From the NCBI RefSeq assembly GCF_000807775.2, contig NZ_CP047385.1:2728001-2792000 (forward strand): DNA of 64,000 nucleotides, read 5' to 3'. This document shows, in pieces, positions 1-8,924 of the stretch. A program made the position numbers and the translations under genes. A model generated the notes under the pieces. It was not told the origin of the DNA, ran no database searches, and was given only the letters and a program-made list of their open reading frames with translations. Origin of the DNA: Pandoraea fibrosis (GTDB lineage Bacteria > Pseudomonadota > Gammaproteobacteria > Burkholderiales > Burkholderiaceae). Position 1 is the first letter of the stretch. Each line of letters starts with the position of its first letter.

Positions 1-125
1 TTTTTCGCTCCCGGAATGTTTTGAAAGCCATTGCGTGAGAATCGAGGGTTTATTGGCTCAAGATTCTTGAATGGTCACCCGTTATGCCGTGCGATTGTTG
101 TCGTTTTATCGCATAGGGAGCGGGC

Positions 126-1721
126 ATGAAGTTCTTGGGTAGTCTCAAAATCGGCACACGGTTGACCATCGGGTTTGCCATTACGTTGGTTCTGCTGTGC
201 ATCGTGGGTGGCATGGCGGTGTTCCAGGCGTCGCGCATTTATGGCGGTACCCGCGATCTGGCCGACAACTGGCTGCCCAGCGTGCAGACGCTCGGTACCG
301 CACAGGTCGCGGCCAACGCAGCGCGCCGCGCCACGCTCGCCACGCTGCTGACGACGGTCGACAGCACTCGGGCGGACGAAACGAAAAAGCGCCAGGCGTC
401 CATCGATCTGATGAACAAGACGCTCGACAGCTACAACAGCATGGTGGCCTCGGACGAAGACCGTCGCGCGTATGACGCCGTGCGCGCCGCCTGGGCAAGC
501 TATCTCGAGGTCGATAACCGTGTGGCCGATCTGGAAAAGGGCGATGACGCAGCCAAGGAGCAGGCGCGCACGCTTGTGATGACCGACGCCGTCAAGCGGT
601 TCGCGGTGCTCAGCGACAGGCTCACCGAACACGTGGCGGTGAACCGTGCCGGCGCACAGGCGGCGAGCGAGGCGGCCGCCAACAACTATCACACCGCTTT
701 TATCGCTGCCGTTGTGCTGATCCTGCTGGCACTGGGCGTGAATATCGTGATTGCGCTGGTCATCACGCGCTCGATTACGGTGCCGATCGGTCGCTGCGTC
801 GACATCGCACAGACGGTGGCCCGGGGCGATCTCAGTTCGCGTATCGACGTGCACGGCAAGGACGAACTCGCGCAATTGCTGGGGTCGCTGCGCGATATGA
901 ACACGAAGCTGGCGCAGGTCGTGGGGCAAGTGCGTCATACCAGCGAGAGCATTGCGACGGGGTCGGCGCAGATCGCCGCCGGCAACACCGATCTGTCGTC
1001 GCGCACCGAACAGCAGGCGGCGTCGCTGGAGGAAACGGCGGCGAGCATGGAGGAACTGACGACCACCGTCAAACAGAACGCCGACAACGCGGAGCAGGGT
1101 AATGTGCTGGCAACGAACGCGTCGCATATCGCCCAGCGCGGCGGCGAGGTGGTGCGTCAGGTGGTCGAGACGATGCGCGAAATTTCCGAAGGGTCGGCTC
1201 GCGTCTCGGACATCACGAGCGTGATCGAAGTGATTGCGTTCCAGACCAACATCCTCGCGCTCAATGCCGCGGTGGAAGCGGCGCGCGCCGGAGAGCAGGG
1301 CCGCGGCTTCGCGGTCGTCGCCGGGGAAGTGCGCACGCTCGCGCAGCGCAGCGCCAATGCGGCGAAGGAAATCAAGGAGCTGATCGATGCGTCGACGCGT
1401 CAGGTCAGCGACGGTGCAAAACTCGTCGCCGAGGCGGGTAGCACGATGGACGAGGTGGTGCACGCCGTCAAACGCGTGACCGATCTGATGGCGGAGATTG
1501 CCGCCGCGTCGACCGAACAGCGCACGGGCATCGAGCAGGTCAATCAGGCGGTGATGCAGATGGATACCGTGACGCAGCAGAACGCCGCGTTGGTCGAAGA
1601 AGCCTCGGCCGCCGCACAATCGATGGCAGCGCAATCGGGCGGTCTGCGTGAACTCGTGTCGATCTTCACGCTGGAGGGGGCGGCAAATCAGGGGCATCGC
1701 GCGCAGCGACTGTCGGCCTGA
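126..1721 (+). CDS. Methyl-accepting chemotaxis protein
   Basis: 531-residue Tar/Tsr-like transmembrane chemoreceptor that would pass a periplasmic ligand signal to CheA/CheW. Membrane segments lie at about residues 11-33 and 189-213 and flank a four-helix-bundle type periplasmic domain of about 155 residues. HAMP follows (about 214-267), then a long signalling coiled coil. The conserved hairpin tip is plain ([20 protein letters not shown], about residues 385-405). The C-terminus ends AQRLSA, so there is no NWETF-type CheR-binding pentapeptide. GGGAG lies a few bases before the ATG. The ligand cannot be predicted. It stands alone, convergent with the CoA-transferase gene. Confidence 0.95.
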   Translation: MKFLGSLKIGTRLTIGFAITLVLLCIVGGMAVFQASRIYGGTRDLADNWLPSVQTLGTAQVAANAARRATLATLLTTVDSTRADETKKRQASIDLMNKTLDSYNSMVASDEDRRAYDAVRAAWASYLEVDNRVADLEKGDDAAKEQARTLVMTDAVKRFAVLSDRLTEHVAVNRAGAQAASEAAANNYHTAFIAAVVLILLALGVNIVIALVITRSITVPIGRCVDIAQTVARGDLSSRIDVHGKDELAQLLGSLRDMNTKLAQVVGQVRHTSESIATGSAQIAAGNTDLSSRTEQQAASLEETAASMEELTTTVKQNADNAEQGNVLATNASHIAQRGGEVVRQVVETMREISEGSARVSDITSVIEVIAFQTNILALNAAVEAARAGEQGRGFAVVAGEVRTLAQRSANAAKEIKELIDASTRQVSDGAKLVAEAGSTMDEVVHAVKRVTDLMAEIAAASTEQRTGIEQVNQAVMQMDTVTQQNAALVEEASAAAQSMAAQSGGLRELVSIFTLEGAANQGHRAQRLSA

Positions 1722-1760
1722 ACGCCCGTCGTCGGGCTGCAAAAAGGTAGGAGGTAAAAG

Positions 1761-1790
1761 GCGGCTCGCCAGCGATCGCCGGCGAGCCGC
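1761..1790. terminator. Hairpin between convergent genes
   Basis: Perfect 10-bp inverted repeat, GCGGCTCGCC with GGCGAGCCGC, and a 10-nt loop. It lies between the converging ends of the chemoreceptor and the CoA-transferase. No clean T-tract follows on plus; on minus a T/C-rich stretch follows. Probably a bidirectional terminator. Confidence 0.5.
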
Positions 1791-1931
1791 GAATGCCTGA
1801 ACACTCTCACCAGCGTTCGGCCCACAGGACCGCATGCGTCCCATGTTCTTCTCGGCATCGACCTTGACCATCGATGCCGGTCAATCGGCGTCCGGCCGCC
1901 CGCCCCCCGGCGTCGGCAACCGGCGCCGATG

Positions 1932-3428
1932 TCATTTCCCTGCCAGCATCGAACCGCGTTCGCGCAAGTTGACGTGCATGTCGAACGCGCGTTCCAGCGC
2001 GTGCGGCGTCTGACCGCCGTAACGCAGTGCGTCGCGGTAATAGTCGCGCAGGACTTCCCGATAGCTCGGGTGTGCGCAGTGATCGATCACCAGATTCACG
2101 CGCTCGCGCGGGGCAAGCGTGCGCAGGTCGGCCAGACCTTGTTCCGTCACGATGATGTCCACATCGTGCTCGTTGTGATCGACGTGCGGCACCATCGGGA
2201 CGATGCTCGAAATCTTGCCGTCTTTGGCAATCGACTTGGTGGCGAAGATCGCCATGCGAGCGTTGCGGGCAAAATCGCCCGATCCGCCGATACCGTTCAT
2301 CATGTGCGTGCCGCCGACATGCGTGGAATTCACGTTGCCGTAAATGTCCGCTTCGAGGGCTGTGTTCAACGCAATCAGCCCCAGTCGGCGAATGACCTCC
2401 GGATGGTTGCTGACCTCTTGCGGACGCAGCACGAGCTTGTCGCGATAACGCTCCAGATGTTTGAATACGCGGTCCTGCACCGCCTGGGACACCGTGATCG
2501 ACGAGCCCGACGCGAATACCATCTTGCCGGCGTCCATCAGCTCGAACGTCGAGTCCTGGAGCACCTCGGAATACATCGTGAGGTCGTCGAACGGCGAATC
2601 GATGAAACCCGTGAGCACCGCATTGGCGATGGTGCCGATTCCGGACTGAATCGCGGGCAGCGTGCGTGGCAGACGACCACGCGAGACTTCATGCTGGAAG
2701 AATTCGATGAGATGGCCGGCAATGCGCTGCGTGTCGGCATCGGCCGGCAGGGCATTGGAGGCGCTGTCCGGCGTGTCGGTAATGACGATGGCGGCGATTT
2801 TCTCCGGCGCAATTTTCACCACATTCGTGCCGACACGGTCACGCACGTCAACGATGGGCAGCGGCGCGCGATGCGGACGTTGACCCGGAATCCAGATGTC
2901 GTGCATGCCCTCGAAGGCTAGCGGTTGCGCGAGGTTGATCTCGACGATGACCTTTTCTGCGAGGATCGCGAAGCTCGCCGAGTTGCCGACCGACGAACTG
3001 GGTACGAGCCCGCCGTCTTCGGTGATGGCAACCGCCTCGATCACCGCCACGTCGAGCTTGCCGAACTGGCCGGTGCGCAGGAACTCGACCGTCTCCGACA
3101 GATGCTGATCGACGAACATCACCTCGCCGCGATTGATGGCGCTGCGCAACGTCGTGTCGACCTGAAACGGCAAACGCTTGGCGAGCACACCCGCTTCGGT
3201 CAGCGTCTTGTCGGAATCGTGCCCCAGCGATGCCCCGGTGATCAACGTGATCTTCATCGGGTGGGCCTTTGCGCGCTTGGCCAGCGCGATCGGCATGTCC
3301 TTGGCGTCGCCGGCGCGGGTGAACCCGCTCATGCCGACCACCATGCCGTCGCCAACGAGCTTTGCAGCGTCGTCGGCGCTCATCACCCGGTCGCGTAGCG
3401 ACGCCAGGCGGATGCGGTCTTCATACAT
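1932..3428 (-). CDS. Acetyl-CoA hydrolase / succinate-CoA transferase family protein
   Basis: 498-residue class I CoA-transferase of the acetyl-CoA hydrolase family (ScpC/Ach1/AarC type). It would move CoA between acyl groups such as acetate, propionate and succinate. The expected catalytic-glutamate region EADIYGNVNSTH is followed by the glycine-rich NGIGGSGDFARN. Length fits the family (about 490-510). GAGGAG lies about 6 nt before the ATG at 3428. It is divergent from the LysR gene at 3624, its likely regulator. Hydrolase versus transferase cannot be told from sequence; a transferase would fit with the propionate genes elsewhere in the window. Confidence 0.9.
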   Translation of the reverse strand: MYEDRIRLASLRDRVMSADDAAKLVGDGMVVGMSGFTRAGDAKDMPIALAKRAKAHPMKITLITGASLGHDSDKTLTEAGVLAKRLPFQVDTTLRSAINRGEVMFVDQHLSETVEFLRTGQFGKLDVAVIEAVAITEDGGLVPSSSVGNSASFAILAEKVIVEINLAQPLAFEGMHDIWIPGQRPHRAPLPIVDVRDRVGTNVVKIAPEKIAAIVITDTPDSASNALPADADTQRIAGHLIEFFQHEVSRGRLPRTLPAIQSGIGTIANAVLTGFIDSPFDDLTMYSEVLQDSTFELMDAGKMVFASGSSITVSQAVQDRVFKHLERYRDKLVLRPQEVSNHPEVIRRLGLIALNTALEADIYGNVNSTHVGGTHMMNGIGGSGDFARNARMAIFATKSIAKDGKISSIVPMVPHVDHNEHDVDIIVTEQGLADLRTLAPRERVNLVIDHCAHPSYREVLRDYYRDALRYGGQTPHALERAFDMHVNLRERGSMLAGK

Positions 3429-3563
3429 CGTGAGGCTCCTCGTCTCTCTTATTCGAATCTCTTGATCTCTTGGCGCGGTGACCCGCCATGCGGCCCTGAG
3501 CGCTTGACTCGAAGTGTATTGACCCGTCGGTCACATTTCCAATATATTGAACACGTCATTTTC

Positions 3564-3578
3564 ATACTTTTTATGTAT
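3564..3578. promoter_or_regulatory. Possible LysR-type operator
   Basis: AT-rich imperfect palindrome, ATAC then 7 nt then GTAT, in the divergent promoter between the CoA-transferase and the LysR gene. It fits the loose T-N11-A LysR box. The motif is short and would occur by chance in AT-rich DNA. Confidence 0.25.
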
Positions 3579-3623
3579 TATTGGTGCGAACCCCGGCGGG
3601 GCCGGGCTGACAGGGGAGTCGTG

Positions 3624-4541
3624 ATGGAATTGCGGCATTTGCAATATTTCATTGCCGTGGCCGAAGAGCGCCATTTCACGCGAGCCGCCGCGCGTGTCGG
3701 GATTCAGCAACCGCCGTTGAGTTTGCAGATACGGCAGTTGGAAGCGGAGCTGGGCGGCCCGCTGTTCGTGCGGTTGCCGCGCGATGTGGTGCTCACGGCG
3801 TTAGGCGAGGCGTTTCTGCCGGAAGCGCGACAGATTCTGGAGCGGGTGGAGCGCGTCAAGCGCCGCATGCACCAGATGTCGCGCGGCGAGGCGGGACAGA
3901 TTCGTATCGGGTTCGCCGGCGCGACCTACTTCGAGCCGCGTATTCCCGCGTGGATTCGCGACTTCCGTGCGCGGTATCCCGACGTGCAACTGCATCCGCA
4001 ACAGAGCAATACGGCGAGTCTGCTGACGGCGTTGGAGAACGAAGCGATCGACGCCGCGTTCGTGCGCACACCGTTCGACGTGCCGCCGGGCATCGTCAGC
4101 ATGCCGGTGGTCGATGAACCGATGATGCTGGTGTTGCCGCTTGGTCATCCCATGTGCGCGCACGAGCATGTGCCGCTGGCGGCGCTCGCTCAGGACGAGT
4201 TCATTTTGCTGCCGCGCGAGATCAGCCCTGCGCTGTACGACCGCACGATCGCGGCCTGCGAGGCGGCGGGCTTTCGGCCGAAACTGGGGCAGGAGGCTCC
4301 GCAGATCACATCTATCGTGCCGATGGTGGCGGCGGGGTTTGGGGTGTCGCTGGTGCCGGCGTCGGTGAGTCAGATTCGCACGCCTGGAATGGGTTTCTGG
4401 CCGATCGATGGCGAGGTGCCGCACGCGCCGATCAGTCTGGCGTATCGCGCAGACCACCGTTCGGCCGCGCTCGACAGGTTTATTGCGATGTTGCCTGCAG
4501 ATGCGCAAGACAGTGACGGCATCGCACGGCCTCACGCTTGA
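3624..4541 (+). CDS. LysR-family transcriptional regulator
   Basis: 305 residues from the ATG at 3624 (GGGGAG just upstream; the frame is open further upstream but not family-like). The winged HTH at the N-terminus begins MELRHLQYFIAVAEERHFTR, followed by a substrate-binding domain with motifs typical of BenM/CatM-like regulators (GFAGATYFEPRIP; SIVPMVAAGFGVSLVP). Divergent from the CoA-transferase gene, so probably its regulator. The last 62 nt overlap the 3' end of the opposite-strand gene at 4480. Confidence 0.92.
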   Translation: MELRHLQYFIAVAEERHFTRAAARVGIQQPPLSLQIRQLEAELGGPLFVRLPRDVVLTALGEAFLPEARQILERVERVKRRMHQMSRGEAGQIRIGFAGATYFEPRIPAWIRDFRARYPDVQLHPQQSNTASLLTALENEAIDAAFVRTPFDVPPGIVSMPVVDEPMMLVLPLGHPMCAHEHVPLAALAQDEFILLPREISPALYDRTIAACEAAGFRPKLGQEAPQITSIVPMVAAGFGVSLVPASVSQIRTPGMGFWPIDGEVPHAPISLAYRADHRSAALDRFIAMLPADAQDSDGIARPHA

Positions 4542-5037
4542 TCGTCTCGGCGCAGAAGGGACATGGTTTTTCGTCTGCCGTTGGGCTCGCGCTTTCGTTG
4601 ACGGACGGGCTTTGTGCCGGGTTGAAGGCGCGGTGTTCGGGGGCGGTGCCGAGCGCGGGTTTGATCGGGGCCAGGACCATGCCTGCGCTGCCGCGGTGGG
4701 TGCTCGGCATATCGGCGTAGGCATCGTAACCACGCTGGCCGGGGCTGGAGACGGCATTGTCGCGGGTGGGCAGCCAGCCGTTGGCGCGCAGTTTGCCGAC
4801 GAGCAGCGGGTGGATCATCAGCGAATAAAGCAGGCAGGTGAGTGGCAGCGAGATCGCCAGCGCAGATTCCCGCCAGATCAGGGCGGGGCCGATGGCGAGG
4901 GCGGTCCAGACCAGCGCATGCCATGCGAAGCCGTATGCCAGCAGGTAGAGGGGGCCGAGAAAGAATGCCGCGATGCACGACAGGTACGTGATCTCGACGA
5001 CATCGCCGCTCGCCGGATTACGGAATTTGTTCGTCAT
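4480..5037 (-). CDS. Membrane protein with C-terminal zinc ribbon
   Basis: 185 residues. Two or three hydrophobic helices lie at about residues 18-80 (rich in Leu/Ala/Trp, reminiscent of DUF2628-like small membrane proteins). A polar linker follows, then a rubredoxin-type zinc ribbon: C159-x2-C162 and C173-x2-C176, with TIKREAVRCRHC. The ribbon would face the cytoplasm if two helices span the membrane. Function unknown. The 3' end overlaps the LysR reading frame tail-to-tail by 62 nt. The cysteine spacing makes a real gene likely. Confidence 0.75.
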   Translation of the reverse strand: MTNKFRNPASGDVVEITYLSCIAAFFLGPLYLLAYGFAWHALVWTALAIGPALIWRESALAISLPLTCLLYSLMIHPLLVGKLRANGWLPTRDNAVSSPGQRGYDAYADMPSTHRGSAGMVLAPIKPALGTAPEHRAFNPAQSPSVNESASPTADEKPCPFCAETIKREAVRCRHCLAHLQATSQ

Positions 5038-5337
5038 GGCAGGGCCGTGGGGGGAGGCAGAAGGTGGAACGGTACGCCAGCGCCGACCCCCTTTCGTCCT
5101 ACTGCCGAAGGCCGGCCGAGTGCTCGCCGACTGCCGCCTAATGCCGGCTCGGCCGCACTCACCGGATCATCCGGCCACAGATGGCGGCGCATGAGATCGG
5201 TAGCCTGCGTTACCCCGTTTCCGGCTTGCGCCATGTGGGCCAAACGTGTGGCAATCCGATCTATCGGACAGACGGTGCGATACACTGGCGGCCATGCCCC
5301 TGTGGGTATACGGGGCGTTACGCGGACGCGATTCTCC
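5038..5337. other. Divergent intergenic region
   Basis: About 300 nt between the zinc-ribbon membrane protein (minus) and the EAL gene (plus). It must hold both promoters. I see no gene, strong palindrome or convincing consensus promoter. Confidence 0.5.
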
Positions 5338-6891
5338 ATGCAAACGCTTAGAGGACTGACTCGCTGGTTGCCGGTACTGACGGGTGCCATTGCGGGCATG
5401 TTGGTCATGCTGTTGGTAGGGCAGATCGTGCAGACCCGCATCGATGATTTCCGCCTGCGTGCCTACGTGCAGGAAATCATGGGCTTCATGGGCGACGCAT
5501 CGGTGTCTAGCCGCGATGCGTTGCTCAGCGCGATGTACAGCGGCGCGGTGCCCTGCACCGATGCCGACATTCTCGCGCTGCGCCGCGTCGCGATGCGCAG
5601 CCCCTACTTCCACGACATTGGCCGAATCCACGGCACCAAGTTGTTATGCTCGGCAATTGCCGGGCGCCTCGATCCGGAGCCGGAGCTGCCGCCGCCAAGC
5701 CATGAAACACGTAACGGCGTGAAGCTCTGGCACACGCTCACGGGCCTCGTGACGCCCGGCGTGCAAGTCAGTGCCACGGGCATGGGCGACGTGGTGGTGT
5801 TCAGCCCGCCGGTATTGCCGGAGCGGCTCGCCACGCCGCCAGGCGGCTTTGCCTCGGTGGCGTCCACGAGCGATATGCGTTTTCAGTTCTGGCGGGCAGG
5901 GATGTTCGAGGATCAGCAGCGTATCAAGCTGGGGGCGACGTCACGCTGGCTCGATATCGGATCGTTGCGACGCTACTCCGAGTGTTCCGGCCGGGTAGAC
6001 GTTTGCGCCTCGGCCATCTACGTGTCGTCGCGAATCGTGACGAATCCGCTGGGCCTCGTGCTGGCACTCTCGATTGGCGCGGGGGCGGGCGCATTGGTGG
6101 GCATGTCATGGCGTTCGCGGCGGCGCTACCGGATGTCGATCGACTGGGTGACGCAACAGGCCGCAGAGTCCGGAGGCATTCACGTCGTTTATCAACCGCT
6201 GGTGCGCCTGCGTGACCGCAAGATCGTCGGCGTGGAAGCGCTCGCGCGCCTGAACGACAGTGCCGGCGCACCGATTTCGCCGGACATGTTCATTCCGATT
6301 GCGGAGCGGCGGGGCGTCATCGGGCTGATTACGCGACAGGTCGTGCGCCGCGCATTGATCGACATGCATGGACGCGCGCTGGCCGATCCGGAGTTTCACA
6401 TCAGCATCAACCTCGCGGCGACGGACATCGTCGACAGCACATTCCATACGTATCTGAATCAGATGTCGGCCTCACTGCGGGTGCCGCGTGCGCAGATCGC
6501 ACTGGAGGTCACCGAGCGTTCGACAGACAGCATGACGCGGCTCAGAGAGGCGCTCGATCGTTTGCGTGTCGATGGATATCAAATTCACATCGACGATTTC
6601 GGGACAGGTTTTTCGAACCTCGCCTATCTGTCGACGCTCAACGTCGACGCGCTGAAGATCGATCGCATGTTCACGCAGGCCATCGGCACCGATACCGTGG
6701 GCAGCGCCATCGTCGATCAGATCTGCAAGATGGCAGCGTTACTCAAGGTCGAGGTGATTGTGGAGGGAATGGAGACCGAGGCGCAGGCGAACTACATGCT
6801 GGCGCGGTATCCCGAGGCGATCGGGCAGGGATGGTTGTTCGGCAAAGCGGTGCCGGCCGACGATTTGCCATCGGAAGCCGGCGACGTCTGA
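5338..6891 (+). CDS. CSS-motif EAL-domain cyclic-di-GMP phosphodiesterase
   Basis: 517 residues from the ATG at 5338. A hydrophobic helix lies at about residues 11-30, then a periplasmic CSS-like sensor domain (LLCSAIAGR), a second helix at about 235-255, then a cytoplasmic EAL domain. Catalytic elements are intact: EALARL, the Asn of SINLA, LEVTERS, DDFGTGFSNL, LKID, the Glu of VEGMET and the Gln of GQGWLFGK. It should therefore hydrolyse c-di-GMP, probably under redox control through the CSS cysteines. There is no GGDEF domain. The open frame reaches back to 4408, but that part crosses the opposite-strand gene and is not protein-like. Confidence 0.9.
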   Translation: MQTLRGLTRWLPVLTGAIAGMLVMLLVGQIVQTRIDDFRLRAYVQEIMGFMGDASVSSRDALLSAMYSGAVPCTDADILALRRVAMRSPYFHDIGRIHGTKLLCSAIAGRLDPEPELPPPSHETRNGVKLWHTLTGLVTPGVQVSATGMGDVVVFSPPVLPERLATPPGGFASVASTSDMRFQFWRAGMFEDQQRIKLGATSRWLDIGSLRRYSECSGRVDVCASAIYVSSRIVTNPLGLVLALSIGAGAGALVGMSWRSRRRYRMSIDWVTQQAAESGGIHVVYQPLVRLRDRKIVGVEALARLNDSAGAPISPDMFIPIAERRGVIGLITRQVVRRALIDMHGRALADPEFHISINLAATDIVDSTFHTYLNQMSASLRVPRAQIALEVTERSTDSMTRLREALDRLRVDGYQIHIDDFGTGFSNLAYLSTLNVDALKIDRMFTQAIGTDTVGSAIVDQICKMAALLKVEVIVEGMETEAQANYMLARYPEAIGQGWLFGKAVPADDLPSEAGDV

Positions 6892-6900
6892 GGAGGACGA

Positions 6901-7026
6901 GTGAGCGATTTTCTCAGCGATAACCCTGAGATTTTCGTGTGTTGGGAAGGCCGTCGAGAGGTGCGTTGGATTGTCGGCAGTCAGCAGAAAAAATTTGCGG
7001 CGCATCAGGCAAATTACCGAGAATAA
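6901..7026 (+). CDS. Possible 41-residue small protein
   Basis: GTG-initiated frame starting 9 nt after the EAL gene stop, with AGGAGG 4 nt before the start. It encodes 41 mostly polar residues beginning MSDFLSDNPEIFVCWEGRRE. No family recognised. The good ribosome site and position suggest translation with the EAL gene, but so short a frame may be chance. Confidence 0.3.
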   Translation: MSDFLSDNPEIFVCWEGRREVRWIVGSQQKKFAAHQANYRE

Positions 7027-7094
7027 CGACAACGATTCGGGACTAGATTGAAATCACCGTGGTCCTGATGTGCCCCCGACCTCCACGGACTATC

Positions 7095-7126
7095 CGGCTC
7101 GCTGCTATGGCGGGCCGCTTTTTTTT
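7095..7126 (+). terminator. Intrinsic terminator after the EAL gene
   Basis: 8-bp stem (CGGCTCGC with GCGGGCCG, one G-U pair), 7-nt loop, then C and eight T. It ends the EAL transcript. Confidence 0.85.
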
Positions 7127-7221
7127 CCTACCGTTTGTCGGGATTGTTGAACATGTTACGATTTCCCAAAAAACAGCGTTGGCAGACAGTTCCATAGCTG
7201 TCGTACTACCGAAGGGGACAT

Positions 7222-7488
7222 ATGACTGATTCGTATCATTTTTCGTGGCGTTACGTCAGCAATACGCCACCAGGGCGTCCGTTCGAACTGGCCGGGGCGA
7301 TCACGCCGCGTGCCGACGAACGCTTTGACGGGGCCGTCGATGCTTATTGCGATGGGCACTATATCGGCCGTTGCGAGTTCTCGAGTATCGACGCGCACGA
7401 CGCGTCTGAAGCGGCGGAGCAAATCCGAAAACGCATCGAGGTTCGCATCGAAGATCGCGTCGCCCGCGAAAACGCAACGTCGCACTGA
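7222..7488 (+). CDS. Small hypothetical protein (88 residues)
   Basis: 88 residues, acidic and soluble-looking, starting MTDSYHFSWRYVSN and ending in a charged helix (AAEQIRKRIEVRIEDRVARE). AAGGGGA lies a few bases before the ATG and a terminator lies just upstream, so it has its own transcript. No signal peptide, membrane segment or recognised domain. Confidence 0.7.
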   Translation: MTDSYHFSWRYVSNTPPGRPFELAGAITPRADERFDGAVDAYCDGHYIGRCEFSSIDAHDASEAAEQIRKRIEVRIEDRVARENATSH

Positions 7489-7617
7489 CGTCTGCACGCC
7501 GATTTTCCCTCCTGAGCGCCAGGCATCGAATCACGTTGAAGGCCACGCCAGGCGTTGCGCGTGGCCCAACATCAATGCGCGTATCAAACGCTTGCCGTGT
7601 CCACGGCAGGTGGTCGT

Positions 7618-8244
7618 TCAGCGCCAGCGATAGCAGCAGCGTCCCCCCCAGCCACCCCAGCCGCGTCCCCAAGAAAACGAAAACGATACGTTGCTAACCC
7701 AGGGCGACGGGCCGAACGCCGGGTAAACCGGTGCGTAAGCCGAATACACCGGATAGGCCGTGTAAGCCGTGTAAGCAGGGTAGGCCGAATACGCGGGGTA
7801 TGCCGGGTACGTCGAATAGGTCGCGTAGCCTGGGGCCTGTCCATAGGGGACGTTCGCTGATGGAGCCCGCGACGTCGGCGGCGGCACATAATCGAGCGGC
7901 ACCGGCGAGCCGTTCGGATAAACGGGCGCTCGCGGCGTCTGCTGCGCCGGCGGCCGGTAATCCGGTGGCACGGGCGAACCATTCGGATAGCTTTGACGTG
8001 CCGCGGTGCCAGCCGCCGGCGGGGGCAACGTCGAAGACGGGGCGACCGGCGTGGCAGAGACGTTCGGCGTTGGCACCGGCGCGCTCGACACGTCGACGGC
8101 ACCGGGCGCCCCCGGCGCGGCACGCATCGCTTGCGGTGCGACAGGGCTCGGAGAGAGCGCGAGTGCACCGCCCGGATACTGCACGACATAGCAGCCGGCG
8201 AGCGGCAAAACACAAAGCAGGGTGGCGAGTGGCACGAGTTTCAT
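7618..8244 (-). CDS. Lipoprotein with Tyr/Pro-rich repeats
   Basis: 208-residue predicted lipoprotein. Signal peptide of 17 residues with lipobox LAG-C18. The mature part is Pro/Ala-rich, carries two copies of YPNGSPVP (about residues 86 and 110), then a run of short YxAY-type repeats (about 145-180), and ends in a Trp/Gly/Arg-rich tail (WGRGWGGWGGRCCYRWR). The low complexity suggests a cell-envelope surface protein; no catalytic domain is visible. The repeats are visible in the DNA and may vary in copy number between strains. Confidence 0.75.
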   Translation of the reverse strand: MKLVPLATLLCVLPLAGCYVVQYPGGALALSPSPVAPQAMRAAPGAPGAVDVSSAPVPTPNVSATPVAPSSTLPPPAAGTAARQSYPNGSPVPPDYRPPAQQTPRAPVYPNGSPVPLDYVPPPTSRAPSANVPYGQAPGYATYSTYPAYPAYSAYPAYTAYTAYPVYSAYAPVYPAFGPSPWVSNVSFSFSWGRGWGGWGGRCCYRWR

Positions 8245-8345
8245 GGAAACGAGTGTAGCGCAGGAGGGCGTGGCTTCAGCGATGTCGGCGCCGCGCTTGC
8301 CTTACGGTCTATTGCCGCGGGCGCAGGGCTGGGCAGGAACGACAG

Positions 8346-8410
8346 GCAAAAAAAACGGCCAGCAATTTGCTGGCCGTGAAATCCACCAGGAGGAGGTGGA
8401 GGAGACAGGT
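8346..8410 (-). ncRNA. Candidate small RNA with anti-Shine-Dalgarno loop
   Basis: Minus-strand unit of about 60 nt. A TATAGT -10-like box lies at 8419-8414. Next comes a C/U-rich stretch, then a hairpin with stem CCACC/GGTGG (8399-8395 and 8387-8383) and loop TCCTCCT, complementary to AGGAGGA. It ends in an intrinsic terminator: 9-bp stem ACGGCCAGC/GCTGGCCGT (8377-8369 and 8363-8355) followed by Ts at 8354-8348. No reading frame uses it. The -35 (TTAACC, 19 nt away) is weak. Expression is inferred, not shown. Confidence 0.5.
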
Positions 8411-8479
8411 GCAACTATATCAGGGAAATCCCTAGACGGGTTAACCTTTGCTGAAAAAATATGTAGAAAAACCACAAGT

Positions 8480-8500
8480 GCGACAATTCGTCGCTTTTTT
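8480..8500 (+). terminator. Weak plus-strand terminator-like hairpin
   Basis: Stem GCGAC/GTCGC, loop AATTC, then six T. No plus-strand gene clearly feeds it. It may insulate the transporter upstream region or be chance. Confidence 0.35.
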
Positions 8501-8924
8501 GCCTACCGATCTCTCAATTTCCCGCCCCGTGCCCCGCCCCGCATAGCGTTTGGGTGTATTGCCCAAACGTCATTCCATTCTCCATATGGAGAAAAACCAC
8601 AGATCCCCGCGCGACAGCGCGCCCCAAAACGACGCAGGCCCCCTCCGGTGTCGTTCGGATCGTTGCGCGCAGCGGGGCACGCATCCCCCGGGAATCTAAG
8701 TGTTAACACCAAGCATTGAATTACGTTCGGCGATATAAACTTCCGCAAAGCGTAATTTTGTGTGTGTGAGACCTTGGCAATCCCAAACGCCGACCCGACG
8801 CACGAAATGCCCTGCATGCCCGACCGGGGCAGCGTGGGTGCCTGGCATGAGGCAACGACTGGAGAAGCCGGCGCCTCGACCGGGTACGCAATGACACGAA
8901 GTTGCGAGAACGTTTGGAGACAGG

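Noticed and set aside
75..1871. Long minus-strand open frame across the chemoreceptor gene
   Set aside because: Arg/His-rich shadow typical of high-GC antisense frames; the plus strand encodes a perfect chemoreceptor.
4408..5337. N-terminal extension of the EAL frame
   Set aside because: Crosses the opposite-strand zinc-ribbon gene; the protein-like part begins at the ATG at 5338, followed by a membrane helix.
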